From: Chloroflexota bacterium
GTDB lineage: Bacteria > Chloroflexota > UBA6077 > CF-72
Assembly: GCA_019247515.1 (NCBI GenBank)
Contig: JAFAOS010000530.1
Span: forward strand, 1 to 50,400
DNA: 50,400 bases
Direction: 5' to 3'
In this document: piece by piece, positions 1-5,559 of the stretch
Numbering within the stretch: the stretch's first letter is position 1
Layout of the letters: each line of letters starts with the position of its first letter
Program-made: the position numbers and the translations under genes
The notes under the pieces: generated by a model
The model's database searches: none
The model's input: only the letters and a program-made list of their open reading frames with translations
What the model was told of the DNA's origin: nothing

Positions 1-359
1 GTCGGAATGGCCGAGGTCGCCCTCACCAGGTGCTTGGGTCCCGTGACGTGCAGCGCCTGCATGTCGGCGCGATACAGCTCGATCTGCTCGTCGCCGAGCG
101 AGCGCCAGCTCACGCCCAGCTTGCGCGCTCGCATCAGGATCGAATCATCGATGTCGGTGACGTTCTGGATGTACGTCACCTCTCGGTCGGGAGCCAGCCA
201 GCGCATGGTTCGCACCAGGGCGTCGAACTGGACGAACGTAAAGGCGTGCCCGAGGTGGGTCGTGTCGTACGGGGTGATGCCGCACACGTACATCTTGATG
301 GGCCCCTCGGGCAGGGCTTTCAGCCCGGCCGAAAGAGTGTCGTACAGGAACAACCGCAC
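1..359 (-). CDS. mshC: MshC-like cysteine ligase / cysteinyl-tRNA synthetase family (3' part cut off by window edge)
   Basis: Only the N-terminal ~119 residues are present; the gene runs off the left edge. The GTG start at 359 gives a protein beginning VRLFLYDTLSAG. Residues ~24-40 carry MYVCGITPYDTTHLGHA, which combines the zinc-ligand Cys and the HxGH nucleotide-binding motif of class I aminoacyl-tRNA-synthetase folds. This is followed by YIQNVTDIDDSIL, typical of the CysRS/MshC superfamily. The GITPYD...THLGHA form is closer to MshC, which joins cysteine to GlcN-inositol in mycothiol synthesis, than to CysRS, which usually reads CGxTVYD. A DUF3090 gene, a common mshC neighbour, lies 3 kb away. 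Divergent from the next gene with only 31 bp between start codons. A true CysRS cannot be excluded without the rest of the sequence. Confidence 0.75.
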   Translation of the reverse strand, partial: MRLFLYDTLSAGLKALPEGPIKMYVCGITPYDTTHLGHAFTFVQFDALVRTMRWLAPDREVTYIQNVTDIDDSILMRARKLGVSWRSLGDEQIELYRADMQALHVTGPKHLVRATSAIP

Positions 360-390
360 GTGCGCAGGTCTGAGCTTACAATTCCGGGCG

Positions 391-1158
391 GTGCTGACGT
401 TCCACGCGGGAGACCCGGACCGACCTCGCGGGCACGCGCTGGTTTTTTTCCGCGACAGTGACGCGCCCGACGACGTCTGGGCCACGTACCTGGTCGTGGC
501 GCCCATCAAGATGGATCTCGGCAAGTACATCCCGGCCGCGTTCGCCTCCCAGCTATCGGGACAACTGACCGCGGCCGCACCATCGGCGTACCCGCTCCCA
601 CCGGTGCCCGAGAAGTTCGAAGGCGGCCTGGATGCCCTGGAGCGGCTCGCCGCGCTGCGCTCGGATGACCTGATCGACGGCGGCACGTTGCGCATGAGCG
701 ACCCGCTGTACGCCTTACAGCCGGTCACCGAGATCGGCGCCCAATACGCTCAGAACTGGACGTCGTACATCGAGTCGGCGGCGGATGTGCCCGCGATCGC
801 TGCCGAGAAGCCCGCCGATCGTCAGGCCGAGGTCGATGTCGACGAGCTGCTGCTGCAGGTCATGCCCGACCGGGAGAAGGTCGGGCGGCTCGCGCGCCTG
901 ACGGGAACCCTGCGATACGCGGTGGAAGGCGGCGACGCGCGACAGATCGACGAGACGGCCGCCGAGATGCAGCGCGTCGCCCGTCATCTGTCTGACAAAT
1001 ACCGGCCCGCGGAGCTCATTGCCGCCGCGCGCTCGTCGGAAGGCAGTTCGGCGCAGCTGGCCGAGCTGTTCCTGGAGCGCTGTTATCGGCTGGTGGACGA
1101 GGATTACTCGGCGCTGGCCGATATCGACCGGCGCATCGAGGCGCTCAAGACGACCTAG
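391..1158 (+). CDS. Conserved protein of unknown function
   Basis: A 255-residue protein from a GTG at 391. The open frame continues upstream, but that part overlaps the divergent mshC-like gene and is not protein-like. The N-terminal half (VLTFHAGDPDRPRGHALVFF) looks like a compact beta-rich domain. The middle holds LPPVPEKFEGGLDALERLAAL, and the C-terminal ~100 residues are charged and helical, with LLLQVMPDREKVGRLARLTG. I do not recognise a family. It is soluble, with no signal peptide or membrane segment. There is no good ribosome-binding site before the GTG, and the 31-bp divergent gap is short, so a leaderless transcript is plausible. Its 3' end overlaps the convergent stress-protein gene by 14 bp. 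Confidence 0.7.
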   Translation: MLTFHAGDPDRPRGHALVFFRDSDAPDDVWATYLVVAPIKMDLGKYIPAAFASQLSGQLTAAAPSAYPLPPVPEKFEGGLDALERLAALRSDDLIDGGTLRMSDPLYALQPVTEIGAQYAQNWTSYIESAADVPAIAAEKPADRQAEVDVDELLLQVMPDREKVGRLARLTGTLRYAVEGGDARQIDETAAEMQRVARHLSDKYRPAELIAAARSSEGSSAQLAELFLERCYRLVDEDYSALADIDRRIEALKTT

Positions 1159-1642
1159 CTTCCTTCTCGTCTTGGTGCGGGATGCGCACCAGCAGCACGG
1201 GGCACGCCGCGTGGCGCAGGACAGAGTCGGCCGTGCTGCCGAAAATCGCCCGGCCAATCCCGCTGCGGCCGTGCGTCGTCATCAGGATCAGGCTGGCGCC
1301 GAGGGCTGCCGCGCGTTCGACGATCACGAGGTTGGCGGCGCCAGCGGGATGCTCGGTACTGACCTGGAGATTCCTGGCGCGCAAGCCGCTTGCCACCGTA
1401 TTCAGGTACGCCGCGGCGGTATCGCGGTCGGCGTCGATGATCGGCGCGGGATCGAGCGTGGGTGCTACCTGACCGGTGGTCGCGTCCGCGGCGCCTTCCT
1501 GGGCGAGGACCATTTCGGTGGAGACGGTTGCCCGCAACAGGGTGATGTGCGAGTCGAAGGCCGTAGCCAGGGCTTCGACGTGCTCGAGGACCCGCTCGGC
1601 GGCAGACGAGCCATCGAGGGCGACCAGCAAGTGCTCGTACAT
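1145..1642 (-). CDS. Universal stress protein (UspA family)
   Basis: A 165-residue single-domain Usp. The start at 1642 is chosen because the product then begins MYEHLLVALDGSSAAERVLE, the usual first strand and loop of the family; the longer upstream frame has no homology-like sequence. The C-terminal part holds LILMTTHGRSGIGRAIFGST, matching the G-x2-G-x9-G(S/T) ATP-binding loop, then VLRHAACPVLLVR, the last strand. It is therefore probably of the ATP-binding type. Cytoplasmic; known members bind ATP and are linked to stress survival, though their exact role varies. It is transcribed away from the short hairpin transcript at 1700-1854 and overlaps the convergent unknown gene by 14 bp. Confidence 0.92.
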   Translation of the reverse strand: MYEHLLVALDGSSAAERVLEHVEALATAFDSHITLLRATVSTEMVLAQEGAADATTGQVAPTLDPAPIIDADRDTAAAYLNTVASGLRARNLQVSTEHPAGAANLVIVERAAALGASLILMTTHGRSGIGRAIFGSTADSVLRHAACPVLLVRIPHQDEKEARSS

Positions 1643-1675
1643 TTCGACGCCCGTCAGAATATCCGGCCTGGGGTG

Positions 1676-1705
1676 TTGTGTTTGGACCCACTGGGCGGGT
1701 ATGAT
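1676..1705 (+). promoter_or_regulatory. Predicted sigma-70-type promoter of a short transcript
   Basis: A -35-like TTGTGT (1676-1681) and a -10 TATGAT (1700-1705) are separated by 18 bp. Initiation would be near 1711-1713, just before a perfect Shine-Dalgarno sequence. The -10 has five of six consensus bases; the -35 is weaker. It would drive the short transcript ending at the terminator at 1818-1854. Confidence 0.5.
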
Positions 1706-1736
1706 GAGCGACGGTGGAAGGAGGTGATGCCACGAA

Positions 1737-1775
1737 ATGAGTACCCATTTCGGCGTCACCTCCGCGGCCGCGTAA
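1737..1775 (+). CDS. Possible 12-codon micro-ORF inside the hairpin transcript
   Basis: The ATG at 1737 opens MSTHFGVTSAAA followed by TAA. It is preceded by AAGGAGGTGAT (1718-1728), the strongest Shine-Dalgarno sequence in the window and a perfect 11-base match to the anti-SD. Codons 7-9 (GTC ACC TCC) form the opposing arm of the hairpin, so translation and folding would exclude each other. It has no recognisable product; it may be a leader peptide, or the ATG may be incidental. Confidence 0.35.
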   Translation: MSTHFGVTSAAA

Positions 1776-1817
1776 GCAGCCTCGGGGCGTGACGCCATAA
1801 GCTTTCACCGCGAGAGA

Positions 1818-1854
1818 GCGACCCACGCGTAAGTTCTGGGTCGCTTTTCTTTTT
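1818..1854 (+). terminator. Rho-independent terminator
   Basis: GCGACCCA (1818-1825) and TGGGTCGC (1837-1844) form a perfect 8-bp GC-rich stem, followed by TTTTCTTTTT (1845-1854). The U-tract lies only on the + strand side, so it stops the short + transcript starting near 1711 and insulates sufS, which begins 55 bp later. Confidence 0.85.
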
Positions 1855-1873
1855 GCCCTGCAGCGCAGTCGCC

Positions 1874-1908
1874 TTTCCGAATTCCGACTATTTTGGTATG
1901 ATTTTGGC
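1874..1908 (+). promoter_or_regulatory. Predicted promoter for leaderless sufS mRNA
   Basis: A weak -35 TTTCCG (1874-1879), 17 bp, and -10 TATGAT (1897-1902). Counting six to seven bases past the -10 puts initiation at 1908-1909, exactly at the GTG start of sufS. No Shine-Dalgarno sequence precedes that GTG, which agrees with a leaderless transcript. Confidence 0.5.
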
Positions 1909-3174
1909 GTGGCCATGCCAGGCACTGCTCTACAGACCGCCGCGCTGGATCTGGAGCGGATTCGTGCCGACTTTCCCATCCTTCAGCGCCACGTCAATGG
2001 TCGTCCGCTCATCTATCTCGACAATGCCGCGACCACGCAGAAACCGCGTCAGGTCATCGACGCCCTCGTCGACTTCTACACCAACACCAACGCCAACGTG
2101 CACCGCGGAGTGCATACCCTCAGCGTCGAATCCACCGACCTGTACGAGGCATCACGCGAGCGCGTCGCCGACTTCGTAGGGGCCCGCTCGCCCGAAGAGC
2201 TCATCTTCGTGCGGAATACGACCGAGGCCATCAACCTGGTGGCCGTCTCCTGGGGCCGCGCCAATCTGAAGCCCGGCGACGAGATCCTGGCCAGCACGCT
2301 CGAGCACCACTCCAACCTGGTGCCCTGGCAGCGTGTCGCGCAGGATACTGGTGCGCGCATTCGGCTGATTCAGCTAAGGGCCGACGGGACCGTGGACCTC
2401 GACGATTACCGCCAGTTGCTCAGCCCCAGGACGCGCGTGGTGGCGATCGCGCACGCCTCGAATGTGCTGGGCACCATCTCGAATCTGCCCGAGATCTCCG
2501 AGCTGGCGCACCAGGTCGGCGCGGTGGTGATGGCCGATGGTGCGCAGAGCGTGCCGAACGTGCCGACCGACGTGAACGCGCTCGGCGTCGACTTCCTGGC
2601 CTTTTCGGGTCACAAGATGCTGGCGCCAACGGGCATCGGCGGCTTGTGGGGTCGACGGGAGCTGCTCGAGGAGATGCCGCCGTTCCTGGGTGGCGGCGGA
2701 ATGATCCGCGAGGTATTCGAGGACCGCGCGACCTGGGCGCCCTTGCCCGAGAAGTTCGACGCAGGCACCCCGAATTTCGCCGACGCGATCGCGCTTGGCG
2801 TGGCGGTCGACTATCTCGAGGACCTGGGCATGCCAAACGTGCGCGCGCACGAGGTGGACGTGGCTGGCTATGCGCTCGAACGTCTGGCCGCTGTGCCCGA
2901 TGTGAGTGTGTACGGTCCACGTGATCCCTGGATTCGCACCGGCGTGGTCTCGTTCAATCTGGAGGGCGTGCATCCGCACGATGCCGGGACGGTGCTCGAC
3001 GAGGCGGGCATCGCCGTGCGCGCCGGGCACCACTGTTGCCAGCCGCTGCACCGCGTCCTGGACGTGGCCGCGACGCTGCGTGCCAGCTTCTACATCTACA
3101 ACTCCCGCGATGAGGTGGACGCGCTCGTCGACGCGCTCAACACCGCGCGGCGACTGTATCAGCGCAGCCGGTAG
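1909..3174 (+). CDS. sufS: Cysteine desulfurase SufS
   Basis: A 421-residue class V aminotransferase-fold enzyme of usual SufS length. It removes sulfur from cysteine with pyridoxal phosphate and passes a persulfide to Fe-S cluster assembly in the cytoplasm. Visible features are IYLDNAATTQKP near the N-terminus, TTEAINLVA, the PLP-binding His-Lys in FSGHKMLAP (Lys ~236), and the persulfide Cys in RAGHHCCQPL (Cys ~376, followed by a second Cys where Ala is usual). The family also fits the RAGHHC active-site pattern of type II (SufS/CsdA) rather than NifS/IscS enzymes. No other suf gene is adjacent, so it is a stand-alone copy. GTG 1909 is preferred because it coincides with the predicted transcription start; ATG at 1915 is the alternative. 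Confidence 0.95.
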   Translation: MAMPGTALQTAALDLERIRADFPILQRHVNGRPLIYLDNAATTQKPRQVIDALVDFYTNTNANVHRGVHTLSVESTDLYEASRERVADFVGARSPEELIFVRNTTEAINLVAVSWGRANLKPGDEILASTLEHHSNLVPWQRVAQDTGARIRLIQLRADGTVDLDDYRQLLSPRTRVVAIAHASNVLGTISNLPEISELAHQVGAVVMADGAQSVPNVPTDVNALGVDFLAFSGHKMLAPTGIGGLWGRRELLEEMPPFLGGGGMIREVFEDRATWAPLPEKFDAGTPNFADAIALGVAVDYLEDLGMPNVRAHEVDVAGYALERLAAVPDVSVYGPRDPWIRTGVVSFNLEGVHPHDAGTVLDEAGIAVRAGHHCCQPLHRVLDVAATLRASFYIYNSRDEVDALVDALNTARRLYQRSR

Positions 3175-3183
3175 GCGCCGGAA

Positions 3184-3738
3184 CTAGACGTGGTATCCGT
3201 TGGCGCGCACGCAGCCGTGTGACTTCTGTTGTGGGTCCATCGGCTCGCCGCACAGCGGACAGCGGGGGCGGCCGGCGGCAACCACCTCGGCGATGTTGCG
3301 GCTGAGCGCCCGCAGCTGGTCGCGCGTGGCTCGGCACGCGAAGGTCGCTGGCTGATCGGTTGGCGTCTCCTCTTCGGAGGAGCCGCTGCCTTCCAGGTCG
3401 TACACGAGGAGCACGTACCGCGGCCCGGTTTCGAGCTCTGTTTCATCCTGTCCAAGCGCCAGGCGTCCGACTTTCAGCTCCACGGTCGGGTTCGGCGGGA
3501 AGGTCTCGACCGGCGGCTGACGCGGTGGTCGCCCGGTCATCTTGCCCTGAAACTCGGCCAGCAGTTGTTCGACCGCCAGACCGAGCGCCTGAAGCTGCTC
3601 TTTTTCGACCCACAGCGCCGCCGCCCGACCGTCGCCGCTTTCGACCATCAGTCGGAAGGTGCGATGGCCTGGTTCACCAATCGCCTGGGCCTGCAACCGT
3701 GTCGCGGGCCCGAAGACGTACTGGGCTTCAAACACCAT
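3184..3738 (-). CDS. DUF3090 family protein (mycothiol-neighbourhood family)
   Basis: A 184-residue cytoplasmic protein. The start at 3738 gives MVFEAQYVFGPATRLQAQAIGEPGHRTFRL, matching the usual DUF3090 N-terminus with its GEPGxRTF motif; an upstream GTG at 3786 would add 16 unlikely residues. The C-terminus holds CPLCGEPMDP followed by HGCVRANGY, the paired-Cys tail typical of this family and perhaps a small zinc site. Family members are often encoded beside mshC and a phosphomutase-like gene, but their biochemical role is unknown. The mshC-like gene at the left edge fits that linkage. Convergent with sufS, with 9 bp between stops. Confidence 0.82.
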   Translation of the reverse strand: MVFEAQYVFGPATRLQAQAIGEPGHRTFRLMVESGDGRAAALWVEKEQLQALGLAVEQLLAEFQGKMTGRPPRQPPVETFPPNPTVELKVGRLALGQDETELETGPRYVLLVYDLEGSGSSEEETPTDQPATFACRATRDQLRALSRNIAEVVAAGRPRCPLCGEPMDPQQKSHGCVRANGYHV

Positions 3739-3853
3739 CCAGATAGTACCGTTCTGGCCTCGTGGTCCTGGATTGACCGAATACACAGCTTGCCTTCACC
3801 CTGGGGCGGGCGTAGGCTTGAAATCCAAGACGCGAACAGAGGAGGGCTCAGGC

Positions 3854-4090
3854 GTGGGCCGCATCATCGTTGCGAATCGACGTGGACACCAACTCGTGGA
3901 GTGGAACGCCGACACGGATTCTGAGGAAGCTCGCCAGAGCATCCTCGAGGCGGAGCGCATCCTGCGTGAAGCACGCGAGAAAGGCTGCGCCGTCTCCCGC
4001 AAGGTGGGCACGCAGCACGTCCTGGATGACGGCGCGTTCGACCCGTACGCGGAGGAGTACCAGATCATCGCGCCGATCGCGGGAGGATAG
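3854..4090 (+). CDS. Small protein of unknown function
   Basis: A 78-residue soluble protein starting MGRIIVANRRGHQLVEWN. The GTG at 3854 is supported by GAGGAGGG about ten bases upstream. The body is acidic and helical (SEEARQSILEAERILREARE). It ends in a short conserved-looking segment FDPYAEEYQIIAPIAGG. No family is recognised. It is followed after 14 bp by another unknown gene, so the two probably form an operon divergent from the DUF3090 gene. Confidence 0.6.
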   Translation: MGRIIVANRRGHQLVEWNADTDSEEARQSILEAERILREAREKGCAVSRKVGTQHVLDDGAFDPYAEEYQIIAPIAGG

Positions 4091-4104
4091 CCGCACACTT
4101 CTGG

Positions 4105-4617
4105 ATGCCAGTCCTCGATCCGCTTCGCGGATTGTGGCAGCGGCTGCTGGCGTGGGATCTTCTCCCCACGCCAGGGCCTGAAGGCGCTCGTCGCGACGGA
4201 CCCGTAGAACGCCCCTGGCGTTACTACTGGGATCACCTGCCGAAACGCACCGCGGGCGCCGATTTTTCCGCGCGCGACTATCAAGACGCGCGCCAGCGTG
4301 CCGAAGAAGTCGCCAGAACAACCCTGGGCGACGAGTTGTGGCAGCGCCTGATGATGGACGGCTATCTCGACGTCCCGTCGCGGCGGTATTCGGGCATTAC
4401 CTACCGTCTGACAATCGGCCACCGCATTCGGGTCATCTGCGCCCCAGGCGCGCGCTCGCCCTGGCCCTACGAGTACCTGTGCATCAACCCGACATACCCG
4501 CTGCCCGAGCTGGAGTTCTTCGCTCACCTGTTCCTGTACGCCCGAGACCGAGAAGACACCCTGGTACGCGTAGCCGCCCCCCAGCCCTGGGACCAGCGCT
4601 TGGGCCGCACGTTCTAA
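4105..4617 (+). CDS. Protein of unknown function
   Basis: A 170-residue soluble protein (MPVLDPLRGLWQRLLAWDLL). The central part is helical (YQDARQRAEEVARTTLGDELWQRLMMDGYLDV). The C-terminal half has SRRYSGITYRLTIGHRIRVI and YEYLCINPTYPLPELEFFAH, rich in aromatic residues. The order 'helical, then GITYRLTIGHRIRV, then LCINP' suggests a defined domain, but I cannot name it. It is co-directional with and 14 bp after the small gene before it. The stop at 4617 faces the convergent gene ending at 4663. Confidence 0.6.
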   Translation: MPVLDPLRGLWQRLLAWDLLPTPGPEGARRDGPVERPWRYYWDHLPKRTAGADFSARDYQDARQRAEEVARTTLGDELWQRLMMDGYLDVPSRRYSGITYRLTIGHRIRVICAPGARSPWPYEYLCINPTYPLPELEFFAHLFLYARDREDTLVRVAAPQPWDQRLGRTF

Positions 4618-4662
4618 AGTTAAGAAGTAGATACGTATCCTTATGCACGCCGCAGCGGCAAA

Positions 4663-5559
4663 CTAACGCTGCTTGAGGAGGCGCTCCATGAGGAGGCGCA
4701 TGGCGGTGATGGGCTCGAGCTCGGGCGAGGTGCGCAGCAGCTCGGCGAACAGGCGGCCCGCGTCACGACCGCGGGCTTCGGCCATCTCGACCAGATGACC
4801 CGCCTCCGACTGGATCTCTAGCCAATCGGCGGGCGGTTCATGGTCGACGTACACCCGATCCAGATACTGCTGCGCGCGCTGATCGCCACCGATTTCGAGG
4901 CCGCGGTAGAGATCGATCAATTCGACCGGGGGCAGGCCATGCTCGAGACGCTCTTCTATCGCGAAGCGTCGAATGCGCGTCTGGGCTTCGATGGCCAGGT
5001 CGAGCAGCTCGGGTAGCCGGTCGCCCAGCCGCTCGTACAGCACGTCGAGCGCGTCGTCCGCCTCCAGCGCATCGAGGTCCTCCGGATCGTCGAAGATCGA
5101 TCGCTCGGTGTGCCCCGATCCACCGCCCGCTCGCGACACGCCGGCCAGTCGGGAGAGTTGCTCGAGGGCGTCCTGTCCGGCCATCGCGACGCTGGTCGCT
5201 CGACGCCAGGCGGCCGCCAGGTCGAGACCGCGGTCGCGAGCGCTGGCCTCGAGGTCTACCACTCGGTTCTCGAGGTCGCGCCAGTCGGGCGGTACCTCGC
5301 GGAGCATGAAGCGGCGGTCGGCGTAGCGCACCGCGGCTTCTTCGCCGGCCAGGTCGGCGTACAGCGCCACCACCGCGGTCGGCGCCACACCATGTTCCAG
5401 CGCGCTGGTCACGATGTAGCGCACGATGCGACCGGCGGCCTCCGGGGACAGATCGTCCAGCGTCGGCTGCGGCTCCACCGGTGTCGGTGCGGAGTCCACG
5501 TCCGCGCTGCTGAACGCGTCGTCGAGTGGCGCGGGATCGAGATCGCGTGCGGCGTTCAT
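4663..5559 (-). CDS. Helical protein of unknown function, coupled to RNA helicase
   Basis: A 298-residue acidic protein with no signal or membrane segment. It seems to hold two related helical modules: residues ~35-110 (AAGRIVRYIVTSALEHGVAPTAVVALYADL) and ~200-290 (RIRRFAIEERLEHGLPPVELIDLYRGL). Each contains the pattern LEHGxxPxxxxxLY and then a PPDWR/PPADW segment, so it is probably an internal duplication. The start ATG shares one base with the stop of the upstream helicase (TGATG), a typical translational-coupling arrangement. A role with the helicase in RNA handling is inference only. Confidence 0.65.
   Translation of the reverse strand: MNAARDLDPAPLDDAFSSADVDSAPTPVEPQPTLDDLSPEAAGRIVRYIVTSALEHGVAPTAVVALYADLAGEEAAVRYADRRFMLREVPPDWRDLENRVVDLEASARDRGLDLAAAWRRATSVAMAGQDALEQLSRLAGVSRAGGGSGHTERSIFDDPEDLDALEADDALDVLYERLGDRLPELLDLAIEAQTRIRRFAIEERLEHGLPPVELIDLYRGLEIGGDQRAQQYLDRVYVDHEPPADWLEIQSEAGHLVEMAEARGRDAGRLFAELLRTSPELEPITAMRLLMERLLKQR

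Larger units (their letters stand above)
1710..1854 (+). ncRNA. Candidate small RNA / micro-ORF transcript with SD-anti-SD hairpin
   Basis: The predicted transcript runs from the promoter at 1676-1705 to a strong intrinsic terminator. Within it, 1720-1731 can pair with 1751-1762 in a 12-bp stem (one G-U). The 5' arm contains GGAGGTGAT, the full complement of the 16S rRNA 3' end. The 3' arm contains TCACCTCC, a copy of the anti-Shine-Dalgarno itself. An inner 6-bp stem (GAAATG/CATTTC) caps the structure and buries the ATG at 1737. It could be a self-occluding leader, a regulatory RNA that titrates or mimics the ribosome site, or a leader peptide transcript. No known RNA family is recognised; the role is inference. 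Confidence 0.5.
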
